Assembly (NCBI RefSeq): GCF_000829455.1
Contig: NZ_JXAK01000021.1
Coordinates: 35,077-99,076, forward strand
From: Gordoniibacillus kamchatkensis
GTDB lineage: Bacteria; Bacillota; Bacilli; Paenibacillales; NBRC-103111
Direction: 5' to 3'
DNA length: 64,000 nucleotides
Below are positions 34,370 to 43,466 of the stretch, piece after piece (position 1 is the first letter of the stretch; each line of letters begins with the position of its first letter). The notes beneath the pieces were generated by a model. That model saw only the letters and a list, made by a program, of their open reading frames with translations. It made no database searches and was not told the DNA's origin. The position numbers were made by a program, and so were the translations under genes.

Positions 34370-36186
34370 TCAAGGAGCGGAAGAGATAACGAATTTTTCC
34401 CATCCGGCAATCGAGATTCTGTTGGCGTACAGCACGCCGCTGAAATTCAAATCGGTGGAAACATAATCGTTGTTCGCTACCGATTGGAAAGAGACCGTAC
34501 CGTCTCCGTTATCGATCTGCTTGAACTTCTCCCAGGTATTCATCACGTCCGCTTCCGCAATCAGCTTGGTACTCTGATTCAAGTCGGCGGTGACAAACTT
34601 ATTGTTGATCATCGAAAGGAAGGACACGGTGCCGTCGGCATTAGAATAGATCTTGAAGGTCTCCCAAGTCCCCACTGTAGTACGGTTTGCGATCAGAGGA
34701 TTATTGCCGTAATTACCCGCACTTACGTAATCCCCGTTTGCCATAGCTTTCAGGCTGGAGTTGCCTTGGGGGCTATTGAGAAACTTAGCGATGGATTTGG
34801 TGAAATCCCACTGATTCTGTGCGACACCGCTGCAGGTACTGCTGGTATAGCCGGGATCGATCGGGCTGCATTGATAGTCCCGCTGGCCATCCCAGTATGT
34901 CATGCGGGCCATGCCTTTCGAGGATTCATAGTTTCGAATGTTGTTGAAGTCGGATAGGTAAGTGAATTCCCCGGAATCATCTCTGCCGTTCATCAAAGAT
35001 AGACCGGTCATATGATAGACCTGAGTGTCGGATAGCCAGGAATACTTGCCTTTTAACTGGGTGTGGAGAGAATCGGATGCATTCATGGCGGCCGTACCCA
35101 TCTGCGTACCGATAGTACCGAAGTCGAACGGCATGATATTCCACGAATTTGGCGTGAACCCGATGTTCACCGCGGTTTGAACAACGTTCAGACCGTTCGA
35201 ATCCAAACCGCTAGGTGTGGAGGGCAAGGTGATGGAGATGTTCAGGCTGGGATTGTTTTGCTGCAAAATCTGCAAGGCGCCGAGTTCTTTGCTGACGGTC
35301 GCAGCATCCGTTTCGTCGGTGCCTTCAGCATCCCATTCGATCGCTTTCAAACTGTACTTGTTAATCACCTGTTGTTCGGCATTGGCCGTGTCCGCAGCGC
35401 TGGCGCAGGTTTGGCCGAGCTTAGTGCCGGCCGCTCCACCGAAGGAGACGACAGCATCGCCGCCGCTCGCACGAACACTGTTTATGTAATTGGCCGCCGT
35501 CGTATCGGTGGCTACGGCATCTGAGCCATCCCACTCCGGCGTACAACCGCCGCCATTTGGGGCTAAAATAAAGGCTAACGTTAACCCTTTGATACCGGTT
35601 GAACTCATGTAGGAACCGGGATCAGGCGGACTGCTTAACACTTCCACATACGGTGCGGCAGCGAACCATTTGTCGTTTTGCAAGGCAGGTGTTGGAGAAA
35701 AGCTGATCCAGTTGACATTGAACCCCGTAGTTACACGTAGACCTGCAAGGTTTGCGTACCTGCACTTAGGTTGGCTGTAACGCTGACCGTTGCCCAATTT
35801 TGCCAACCGCCGGTTTGCGGGATGTTGGCTGTGGCAAGGACGTTGCCGATACCATCTTTTAATTGAACCTGTTCTCCGCTATTTGGCGAAGCGACGCGGA
35901 AAGCTACCGTATAGGAGCCGGAGGAGGCGACGTTGACCGTATAATTCATCCAATCCCCGGCATCGATCCAGCCTACATCCAGTCCGCCGCCGACATCCGT
36001 AGTGGCTTCCGTCTGAACCCCGAACATCGAATCCCAGTTCTCGGCTTCGATTTTTCCCGGAATCGGCTTGCCGGTTGCGGCATGGCTCGTTGCTGAGAAT
36101 AACGGCATCTGAACAAGAAGCAGTGCTGCGGTCAAAAACAATACAATGACTTTGCTTTTAGCCAAACGAAAAAAATTCGTCCTCAT
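34370..36186 (-). pseudogene. Secreted CBM6-GH18 chitinase-like protein, frameshifted
   Basis: The N-terminal frame has a signal peptide (1-36, ending SATSHA) and a CBM6-like domain (about 40-150) ending GTQTLQVYV. The GH18-like barrel continues in another frame from TTGFNVNWISF to 34370. Adding one G near 35734 (GTGGTAACTACG) makes one protein of about 605 residues. The GH18 motif DxxDxDxE appears as KAIEWDAEG, keeping the third Asp and the catalytic Glu but with Lys and Glu at the first two positions. The C-terminus (about 475-605) is a beta-trefoil/fascin-like domain with repeats of NNKFVTADLNQS type. It would bind and cut chitin or a related glycan outside the cell. Confidence 0.78.
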
Positions 36187-36241
36187 ACGATTACCTCCTC
36201 AATAATTCAGAATTTCAAAGCCGGCCCCCCTCTAGCAACTG

Positions 36242-36270
36242 ACCGCCGGAAACGAATCGTCTCCGGCGGT
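36242..36270. promoter_or_regulatory. Intercistronic hairpin between GH5 and GH18 genes
   Basis: ACCGCCGGA / TCCGGCGGT forms a nine-pair stem in the 128 bases between the two genes. No T run follows, so it is more likely an mRNA-stabilising or attenuating stem than a full terminator. Confidence 0.45.
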
Positions 36271-36314
36271 TTAGCTACTCTATCTACATTCTCCGTATCC
36301 GTAAAAAGTTGGTA

Positions 36315-39300
36315 TTATTGATATGCTCTGAATTCTGCAATCGACCACCAGCTGGTGGAGCTCTTCGTTTCGGTTACTTTGATGTACTGCGCCTGCGTGA
36401 TCGGGAAGTTCACCGTAACGATTGGTCCGGTTCCTTCGCCGACGGCGACCGTCGTCCAGTTCACATTGTCGTTCGATACCTGCACCATGTATCCTCTTGC
36501 ATAATCGCCCGTGCTGGTTCCGGAATCCATCACGATATGATTGAACCATTGGACCGAGCCCACATTGACCTCGTACCACTGCCCATTCGTTTGGGCTGCG
36601 CCGCTGCTCCATCTCGTGCCGGAATTATTGTCCAAAGCGTTGGCCGGCGAGCCGCCCGATTCGGTCGACGATGCGGAGGCGGTCCACGCGCTCCGGCTTT
36701 GCTCTGCTTCCCCGTATACATTCAGCTCGGCGATCGACCACCAGCTGGTGGAGCTTCCGGTTTGCACGATTTTCAAATAGCGGGCAACCTGTACCGGAAA
36801 TTGCACGAGAACCGACGCTCCAGTCCCCGAACCGTTCGCCACCGTCGTCCAATTCGTGCCGTCGGTCGATACTTGAACCTGATACCCGCGTGGGTAATCC
36901 GAGACCGAGGACCCTGCATCCAGCAGTACCCGGTTAAAGGTTTGATTTCGGCCCATGTCCAACTGGTACCACTGTCCGTTCGCCTGTGCGGTGCCGGTGC
37001 TCCAGCGCGTGCCGGTATTGCCGTCGATAGCGTTTCCGGGAACATCGCCCAATGTATCTGTGTTCGAAGCCGAGGCGCCCCAGCCCGTCCGATCAAGCGC
37101 AATCTCCGAATAGGCGTGGAACTCGGCGATCGACCACCAATTCGAAGGACTGGCGCCGGTTTGAATGATCTTGATATATTGGGCATATTGCGGTGCAAAC
37201 GGGACCACCATTTTATGCCCGAACCCGTTGCCGCTGGCTACCGTCGACCAGTTGGTTCCGTCACTCGATACCCGCACCTGATACCCGCGCGGGTAATCCC
37301 AAGTATCACCGGATTTCGTTTCGATGGAAATTTGATCAAAGACCTTCTTAGTCCCCATATTGACCTGGAACCATTGTCCGTTCGATTGAACGGCTCCCGA
37401 ACTCCACCTGGTGTTCGAATTCCAGTCCAAGGCGTTCGCCGGCGAATCGCCCGATCCCGTTGACGACGCGGTTGCAGTCCAGCCGGTTTCGTCAAGCGGC
37501 GTCGTCGCGATCCAGGTCTGGCCGCCCGTAAAGTTGCTGACCGTGTTGATCAGGTCGGTATTGGCCTGGAAATGGCCAGTATCGAACAAGCTCCATTTGG
37601 ACGAGATGGTGGAAGAAATGTCGCTGTTGAGCACCGGAACCGGGTTGGCATCGTTGTTATAAAAGCCCCAGTTTGCACCGTCTCCCGTGCCTGTTACCTT
37701 ATACGTCCAGTTGCTCCATGCCGCATGAATGGCATTCAAGCCTGACATCCAGCGGGACCACACGTCGTCGAAGAAATACAAACAGTACTCCCCTGCATAC
37801 ACCGGAACGTTCCATTGCTGCTGATATTGGGCCAACGTATTCAGATTGTTCGTCACCAGATTGTTTTGCGAATCCCAATCCTTCGGATTGTCCATGGCAT
37901 AGGGATGGATTTCGTAAACCACGTTAGTCCAGCCATACGTGGAAGGTGCTGCGATCTTGTCGAAGCCGAAGAACGCCTCGATAAAAATGGCATGATCCGG
38001 GTCGATCTCGCGAACGGTATTGTAGAGCCGGTTGTAAAGATCGCTTTTGGTTGTGATCTCGGTAGAACCCTCGTTATAGCTCAAGATGGGCTCGTTGATC
38101 AAATCGTAGCCCGCCACCGCCGGATTACCTTTGTAATGGGTGGCGATCCCTTGCCAGATCGTGTTCGCCATATCCTGATACGATGTGTTCGTCCAGAACG
38201 CATTCGGATTCGGCCCTTGCCGGCCGCAGCTTCCCCACGGACAATCCCCGCCGGGCACGGTGTGCAGATCGAGCAGCGCATAGATGCCTCGGGACGAGGC
38301 CGCGCTGACGATCGAGTCGAGCTGCGTCCATGGATTCGCCTTCCAGGTTCCGTCATCATTAAGCAATTCATGCCAGCTGATCGGCACGCGAATGAAGTTC
38401 ATGCCCATATTTTTGATGTTGTCCAGATCGCTTGCCGTAATCCAACTATTCTGGAAACCGCCCAGCAAGCTGTCGGCCGTCGAAGTGCCGAAGCGTTTCT
38501 CCAGCATTTCGTACATCGAATAATCATCGTTGTTCAAGTATACGTTAAATTCGCCGATCGACCACCAGTTGCCCGAGGTTCCCGTCTGTGTAATTTTAAT
38601 GAACCGGGCGCTGACGGCTGTGAAATTGATCGGAAGCTGCTCGTTCGTGCCCTGCCCGCTCGCAATCTGTGTCCAAGAGGTGCCGTCATTCGAAACTTGA
38701 ACGGTATAACCTCTGGGGTAGTCGCCTGTGGAGCCGGATCCGGAGTCCAGCACGATCTGGTTGAAGGTTTGATTCGAGCCCATATCTACCTGGAACCATT
38801 CCCCGCCCGTTTGCGCGGCGCCGGTGCTCCATCTCGTGCTTGCGTCGCCGTCCAGCACATTGCCGGCCGCCGTTCCCGAAGCCGCCGAAGAGGCGCTGGT
38901 GACCCAGCCATTCCGGTTAAAAGAACCGCCGGAGAAAACGACAAGCTCGCTGATGGACCACCAGTTGGTTGAAGTGCCGGTTTGCACAATTTTAAAGTAG
39001 CGGACAGTCTGGCCCTGGAAGTCGAAGCGGATCGTTCGCGAATTGCCGAAATCGCCGCTTGAGGCCGTCGTCCAGTTTACATTGTCGTTCGATACCTGCA
39101 GCTGGTAACCGCGCGGATAATCACCCGTCGACGTCGGACCCGCATCCATCAGAATGCTGCTGATCGACTGCGATTTTCCCATATCGACCTGGAACCATTG
39201 GCCGGATGCTTGGGCGACGCCGCTGCTCCACCTTGTGTTCTGGTTTCCGTCAAGCGCGTTTGCCGGGACATCCCCGTACGTGTCTGTGGAGGATGCGGTT

Positions 39301-39953
39301 GCGGTCCAGCCTGTACGATCGAGTACAGGATCCGAGAACACGTTGAACTCGGCAATCGACCACCAACCGGCGGAACTGCCGGTCTGCACAACCTTGATGT
39401 ACTGCGCGACCTGTGGCGCAAACCGGACTACCGAATTCGCACTGTTACCGGCCCCGCTTCCGACGTCCGTCCAGTTCGTACCGTCGTTCGAAACGAGAAC
39501 CTGATAACCCGCCGGAAAATCGCTCGTGCTGGAAGCTGCGTCGATATAAATCCGGTCAAACGTTTGCTTGGCCCCCATGTTCACTTCAAACCACTGGCCG
39601 TTAGTCTGCGCCGCTCCGGTAGTCCAGCGCGTCGTACCGTCACCGTCGAGAGCATTGCCGGCCGTCGAGCTGCTGACGGATGCGGTGGCGGTCCAGCCGG
39701 TTCGGTCCAAGGCGAACTCGCCCAAGGGCGACATCCAGTTTTCCTGCGACAACCACCCACCGAGATTGGTGCCGCGCAGGGTGACAATGCTGCCGGTACC
39801 CGAGCTGTTTTTCAGAAACTTTCCGTCCGCTTTCAGGAAGTCGCTCGCCCCAATAGCGGCAGCATGAGCAACCTGAGTTTGGGGGATCGCGAGCAGCGAT
39901 TCCAGAATGAGAGCAGCGGCTAATGCAAATGACCAAACTCTTTTCTTCTTCAT
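36315..39953 (-). CDS. Secreted GH5 glucanase with six CBM32 (F5/8 type C) modules
   Basis: A 1212-residue secreted enzyme. After a signal peptide (1-32) the GH5 barrel starts (GSIVTLRGTNLGGWLSQENW, to about 77) and is interrupted by three tandem discoidin-type CBM32 modules (78-206, 209-341, 345-472). It then resumes (SMYEMLEKRFG) to about 815. The acid/base is E621 in LINEP and the nucleophile E722 in YAGEY. Three further CBM32 modules follow (818-948, 951-1081, 1085-1212). All six share the RTGWTATAS, NALDGN-TRWSSGAAQ-NGQWFQVDMG and WWSIAEF motifs. The ATG at 39953 was chosen for GAGGAGG spacing. A beta-1,3/1,6-glucan is a plausible substrate; this is inference. Confidence 0.9.
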   Translation of the reverse strand: MKKKRVWSFALAAALILESLLAIPQTQVAHAAAIGASDFLKADGKFLKNSSGTGSIVTLRGTNLGGWLSQENWMSPLGEFALDRTGWTATASVSSSTAGNALDGDGTTRWTTGAAQTNGQWFEVNMGAKQTFDRIYIDAASSTSDFPAGYQVLVSNDGTNWTDVGSGAGNSANSVVRFAPQVAQYIKVVQTGSSAGWWSIAEFNVFSDPVLDRTGWTATASSTDTYGDVPANALDGNQNTRWSSGVAQASGQWFQVDMGKSQSISSILMDAGPTSTGDYPRGYQLQVSNDNVNWTTASSGDFGNSRTIRFDFQGQTVRYFKIVQTGTSTNWWSISELVVFSGGSFNRNGWVTSASSAASGTAAGNVLDGDASTRWSTGAAQTGGEWFQVDMGSNQTFNQIVLDSGSGSTGDYPRGYTVQVSNDGTSWTQIASGQGTNEQLPINFTAVSARFIKITQTGTSGNWWSIGEFNVYLNNDDYSMYEMLEKRFGTSTADSLLGGFQNSWITASDLDNIKNMGMNFIRVPISWHELLNDDGTWKANPWTQLDSIVSAASSRGIYALLDLHTVPGGDCPWGSCGRQGPNPNAFWTNTSYQDMANTIWQGIATHYKGNPAVAGYDLINEPILSYNEGSTEITTKSDLYNRLYNTVREIDPDHAIFIEAFFGFDKIAAPSTYGWTNVVYEIHPYAMDNPKDWDSQNNLVTNNLNTLAQYQQQWNVPVYAGEYCLYFFDDVWSRWMSGLNAIHAAWSNWTYKVTGTGDGANWGFYNNDANPVPVLNSDISSTISSKWSLFDTGHFQANTDLINTVSNFTGGQTWIATTPLDETGWTATASSTGSGDSPANALDWNSNTRWSSGAVQSNGQWFQVNMGTKKVFDQISIETKSGDTWDYPRGYQVRVSSDGTNWSTVASGNGFGHKMVVPFAPQYAQYIKIIQTGASPSNWWSIAEFHAYSEIALDRTGWGASASNTDTLGDVPGNAIDGNTGTRWSTGTAQANGQWYQLDMGRNQTFNRVLLDAGSSVSDYPRGYQVQVSTDGTNWTTVANGSGTGASVLVQFPVQVARYLKIVQTGSSTSWWSIAELNVYGEAEQSRSAWTASASSTESGGSPANALDNNSGTRWSSGAAQTNGQWYEVNVGSVQWFNHIVMDSGTSTGDYARGYMVQVSNDNVNWTTVAVGEGTGPIVTVNFPITQAQYIKVTETKSSTSWWSIAEFRAYQ

Positions 39954-40000
39954 CATTTTCCTCCTCCTCGGAAATATTTTTATGAAAAGCTCCTCATGTG

Positions 40001-40014
40001 TGGAAGCGTTTTCA
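40001..40014. promoter_or_regulatory. Candidate CcpA (cre) site upstream of the secreted GH5 gene
   Basis: TGAAAACGCTTCCA (minus strand) matches the cre consensus TGWAANCGNTNWCA at 13 of 14 positions and lies 48 bases before the start codon. It would subject the secreted enzyme to glucose repression independently of the upstream importer genes. Confidence 0.65.
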
Positions 40015-40075
40015 TCTAAGTTCGTAAGAGACAGCATAAATGAATCATGCTGCCATCTTTTTCTGTGTCGATGCT

Positions 40076-41704
40076 TCATACCTCTTGTGTCTTGACTTCA
40101 AGCCATTCCACCAGGATTTGATTGTTCCCGCATTTTAAAACAATTTGGTGCAAACCAGGATCGAGCCGAAGCTTTTTATCCAAACGATAGGTTTCCCAAA
40201 ATAACCCTCTTATCTCGATCAAGTCAACCGTTGTGTCGTCGACAATGACGGCAATTGTACCGCTTCCGTTTATGGCGAGCAATCGCATGTCAATTATGAA
40301 GAAAGGCAATTTTTCAACGGAATCTATTCGGAATTTATAAGCCGCCCATTCTCCGGAATTTAATTGGATACATAGTTGCTCGTCCCCCCGCAACGGTTCG
40401 CCGGCGGTATGCTGGAAATTGGGGACGGATCGCTCCCCTTCTATAAAGTGAAGCTCCATTCCGTCGTTGATCCGAAAGCCGATGTTCCTCTCCGTAAGCC
40501 TATTGATCCCAAAGCTGACGCCTTCACCTTCATAACCGTAATAAATGGCAGGGATGCGGATGGTCGGTCTGCGAAACAGGCTGCGAACCACCTCCGGATG
40601 ATAGTCGCATCGGTCGAAAGGAAGATGATTCAGGTATTCCCACAAGATACGCTCCGCTTCTGCTTCATCCGGCTTGGATCCGCCTTCCAAATAGTCAACC
40701 AAGCGCTGCCATTCCGCCGGTTTTTTGACCGAACACGGCGAGTTGTCGGTGTCCATCTTCTTCCACGTCCAGAAATTCCACGAGATGCCGTGATCTTCAA
40801 ACAAACGAAATGCGCCGGCATACCAATCCTTGTTGTTTTCACCGCCTTCGCCCATGAAAATCGGTACTTTCCACGCTTCTCTCTTGTCCAGATAAACGCG
40901 GATGCTTTCGGTGTCCGGATTGTTCCAATATTTATGGAACTGGAGCATGCAATTGTCATCCGGCTTCTCATCGAATATAGACCAATCCGTTGCCCAGTGT
41001 ACGCCTTCCAAGATGATCATATGGCGGTCGTCCGCTTCGCGGATCGCCTTCACGATGTCCCGGTACAGCGGCATTACCAGGCTGTTATATTGGGAAAACC
41101 AATTCGGCAGCGGCTCATTCAGCAAATCGTATCCCGCTACGATCCATTCATCCTTGTAACGCTCAGCCAGCATCCGCCAGAGTTCTACAGTGCGATTCCG
41201 ATTGCGTTCATCCGTAAATAATTCAGGCAAGTCACGCTCCGAATCGTCAATATTCGTACCCGTTTGGCCTCCGGGCGCACCGTGTAAATCCAGAATCACA
41301 TACAACCGGTAGGTCCTGCACCACCCTATGACTCTATCGATGAACCGCAGGCGTTCCGGCCTGAAGCGAACAGGTTCATCCTCCTCCAGCAAAAATCTGG
41401 CGTTGATCGGAACCCGGACCGAATTGAAGCCTTCAGCCGCGATTTGACGGACATCCGCTTCCCCAACGTACCGATCATAGTACTGGTTCCAAAACCGAAG
41501 CGCCTTCTCCTCTCCAATCAACTCTTCCACCATGCGCTCGATCCGGCGGGGGCGGTCCCCCTCCTTCGGAAACCGCCACATGTACCCTTCCGGCAAAAGC
41601 CAGGAGCCGAAGCCGACTCCGCGCAGCAAGATCTCTTGCCCGTCTCCATTGATCAGCTTCGTTCCCGACGTTTTCAAAAAGCCCGTTACCTCGTGAGTGG
41701 TCAT
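40076..41704 (-). CDS. Intracellular GH5 glycoside hydrolase
   Basis: A 542-residue protein without a signal peptide, so it acts on imported oligosaccharides. The GH5 barrel (about 10-340) has LRGVGFGSWLLPEGYMW, the acid/base E197 in DLLNEPLP and the nucleophile E286 in IFMGEGGE. The last 180 residues form a beta-rich domain (YEGEGVSFG, IDMRLLAINGSG, LHQIVLKCGNNQ) resembling a carbohydrate-binding module. Its ATG overlaps the stop of the permease gene by four bases, tying it to the importer. It is probably a glucosidase or glucanase for the same polymer attacked by the secreted GH5. Confidence 0.88.
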   Translation of the reverse strand: MTTHEVTGFLKTSGTKLINGDGQEILLRGVGFGSWLLPEGYMWRFPKEGDRPRRIERMVEELIGEEKALRFWNQYYDRYVGEADVRQIAAEGFNSVRVPINARFLLEEDEPVRFRPERLRFIDRVIGWCRTYRLYVILDLHGAPGGQTGTNIDDSERDLPELFTDERNRNRTVELWRMLAERYKDEWIVAGYDLLNEPLPNWFSQYNSLVMPLYRDIVKAIREADDRHMIILEGVHWATDWSIFDEKPDDNCMLQFHKYWNNPDTESIRVYLDKREAWKVPIFMGEGGENNKDWYAGAFRLFEDHGISWNFWTWKKMDTDNSPCSVKKPAEWQRLVDYLEGGSKPDEAEAERILWEYLNHLPFDRCDYHPEVVRSLFRRPTIRIPAIYYGYEGEGVSFGINRLTERNIGFRINDGMELHFIEGERSVPNFQHTAGEPLRGDEQLCIQLNSGEWAAYKFRIDSVEKLPFFIIDMRLLAINGSGTIAVIVDDTTVDLIEIRGLFWETYRLDKKLRLDPGLHQIVLKCGNNQILVEWLEVKTQEV

Positions 41705-42546
41705 CCTTTAATCGCACCTTCCGCGATACCGTTTAAAATATATTTTTGAAGAATCAGATACAGCACAATCATAGGCAGCATGGCCAAGATTAAAGAAGAC
41801 AAGATGGCCGACCAATCATTGTTCCCGTATTCGCCGAACAGCATATTGGTGGACAAAAGGAGCGTATACGTTTTAAAATCGGTCAACATCAGGAGCGGCA
41901 GCAAAAAATCATTCCACATCCAGAGCGTGTTTAAAATCGCGATCGTCGCCGTTATCGGCAGGAGCAGCGGAAAAATAACGACGGCAAACAACCGAAACTC
42001 CCCACAGCCATCGATGACAGCGGCTTCGTCGAGCTCGCGCGGAACCGATTTCACGAATCCGTGATACAGGAAAATCGCCATCGATACGCCAATCCCGATA
42101 TAAATCATGCCCAATCCGACTCTGGACCCTTGAACGGCCAGCTCCTTGGCGATCCTCGTCAAGGTGATCATAATCGAATGAAAAGGAATCAACATGGACA
42201 TCACAAACAGGCCAAACAAGAATCCGCTTAATTTACCCGGAGTGCGGGACAGCTTGTAGCCGGCCATGGCCGCAAATAAGATAATGCCGAACAAACCGAC
42301 TGCGGTTACGACGACCGTATTCCAAAGACTGCGTGAAAAGCTCGTTTTGTGAATGGCGTCCGCGTAATTTTTAAATTCCAGCTGGGAAGGAAAAGCCATC
42401 ATGTCGTTCATCATAGCGCCTTGTGTTTTAAACGAATTCAATACCCCCATATAAACGGGGAACAAGGTAAAGACGGCCCCGACTAAAAGGATTAACAGGA
42501 TCAAGGCGGAGCCCATGCGGCGACCATAGCTTCCGGAATCGCTCAT
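41701..42546 (-). CDS. Sugar ABC transporter permease (MalG type)
   Basis: A CUT1 permease of about 281 residues with an EAA loop (DEAAVIDGCGEFRLFAVVIFPLLLP). The ATG at 42546 overlaps the stop of the preceding permease (ATGA) and has GGGAGG seven bases upstream. It is coupled at its other end with the intracellular GH5 gene. The binding protein, this pair of permeases and the GH5 enzyme form one functional uptake-and-cleavage module. Confidence 0.92.
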   Translation of the reverse strand: MSDSGSYGRRMGSALILLILLVGAVFTLFPVYMGVLNSFKTQGAMMNDMMAFPSQLEFKNYADAIHKTSFSRSLWNTVVVTAVGLFGIILFAAMAGYKLSRTPGKLSGFLFGLFVMSMLIPFHSIMITLTRIAKELAVQGSRVGLGMIYIGIGVSMAIFLYHGFVKSVPRELDEAAVIDGCGEFRLFAVVIFPLLLPITATIAILNTLWMWNDFLLPLLMLTDFKTYTLLLSTNMLFGEYGNNDWSAILSSLILAMLPMIVLYLILQKYILNGIAEGAIKG

Positions 42547-43433
42547 ACCTCTACCTCCCTTTTCTTCATGACCCATAACTGAATAAGTGTAACCAGGAAC
42601 ACGAACAGGAAGAGGATCATCGCCTTGGCGCTCGCATAGCCGAAACGGTTGCTCATTTTGAAGGCTTCCTCGTAAATATTTAAGGCAAGAACCTGGGTCG
42701 CTCTTCCCGGGCCTCCGCCTGTCAGCGCATAGATGACATCAAACGCCTTAAACGAGGAATTCAGTGTGACAAACAGTCCGATCGTGATCGCCGGATAAAT
42801 CATGGGCAACGTGATGTTGCGAAGCGTCTGGAAGGAGCCGGCTCCGTCGATGGCGGCCGCTTCCTTTAAGGATTGCGGTACGCCTTGCAAAGCTGCCAAA
42901 TAAATGACCATCAAATAGCCTGCCCCGCCCCAAAGCGAAACGATCATAATGGCGATAAACGAAAACCGGGGATCGCCGATCCAGGATTGGTCCAAGGCAT
43001 GAAGCAGCGTATGCTCCGCGATATATGGCAGCACTTTGGTAAAGATAAAGAGCCACATAAACCCGCCGATAATCATACTCATCATGTTCGGCATGAAAAA
43101 TATCGTACGGAACCACGCTTTTCCGCGCCCCCGGGATTCAATCAGAATCGCAAGTCCAAGAGCAATGAGGTTTTGAAACACCACAATGCACACCACATAC
43201 TTCAACGTAAACCCGACCGAATTGAGGAAAACCGGATCACCCGTCAGCGCTTCGATGTAATTGCCGAATCCCACCCATTTATAGATGGGATTCAGCCCGT
43301 TCCAATCCGTAAAGCTATACCAAATGCCCCCAAATGCCGAAGCAAGCAGAAATACGGCATAGAATAACAGCGCAGGAAATACGAAGGCCAGTAGGGTAAC
43401 CGTTTGCTTCCATCGTCTTGTTTTACTAGCCAT
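42543..43433 (-). CDS. Sugar ABC transporter permease (MalF type)
   Basis: A CUT1 permease of about 296 residues with a hydrophobic N-terminal helix (VTLLAFVFPALLFYAVFLL) and EAA loop KEAAAIDGAGSFQTLRNITLPMI. The ATG at 43433 follows GGGAGCG by eight bases; a TTG seven codons upstream is less likely. It follows the binding-protein gene by 33 bases. The segment FDVIYALTGGGPGRATQVLA is typical of the family. Confidence 0.92.
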   Translation of the reverse strand: MASKTRRWKQTVTLLAFVFPALLFYAVFLLASAFGGIWYSFTDWNGLNPIYKWVGFGNYIEALTGDPVFLNSVGFTLKYVVCIVVFQNLIALGLAILIESRGRGKAWFRTIFFMPNMMSMIIGGFMWLFIFTKVLPYIAEHTLLHALDQSWIGDPRFSFIAIMIVSLWGGAGYLMVIYLAALQGVPQSLKEAAAIDGAGSFQTLRNITLPMIYPAITIGLFVTLNSSFKAFDVIYALTGGGPGRATQVLALNIYEEAFKMSNRFGYASAKAMILFLFVFLVTLIQLWVMKKREVEV

Positions 43434-43466
43434 AGCAATATCGCTCCCGGTCAACCGAATGACAGT

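Noticed and set aside
36309..38972. Long plus-strand frames opposite the GH5-CBM32 gene
   Set aside because: They mirror the repetitive CBM32 coding sequence and contain no recognisable domain or translation signal.
36400..39700. Regularly repeated DNA that could look like a repeat array
   Set aside because: The repeats are about 390-bp protein modules (CBM32) inside an open frame, not short direct repeats with unique spacers; no CRISPR array or cas gene is present in the window.
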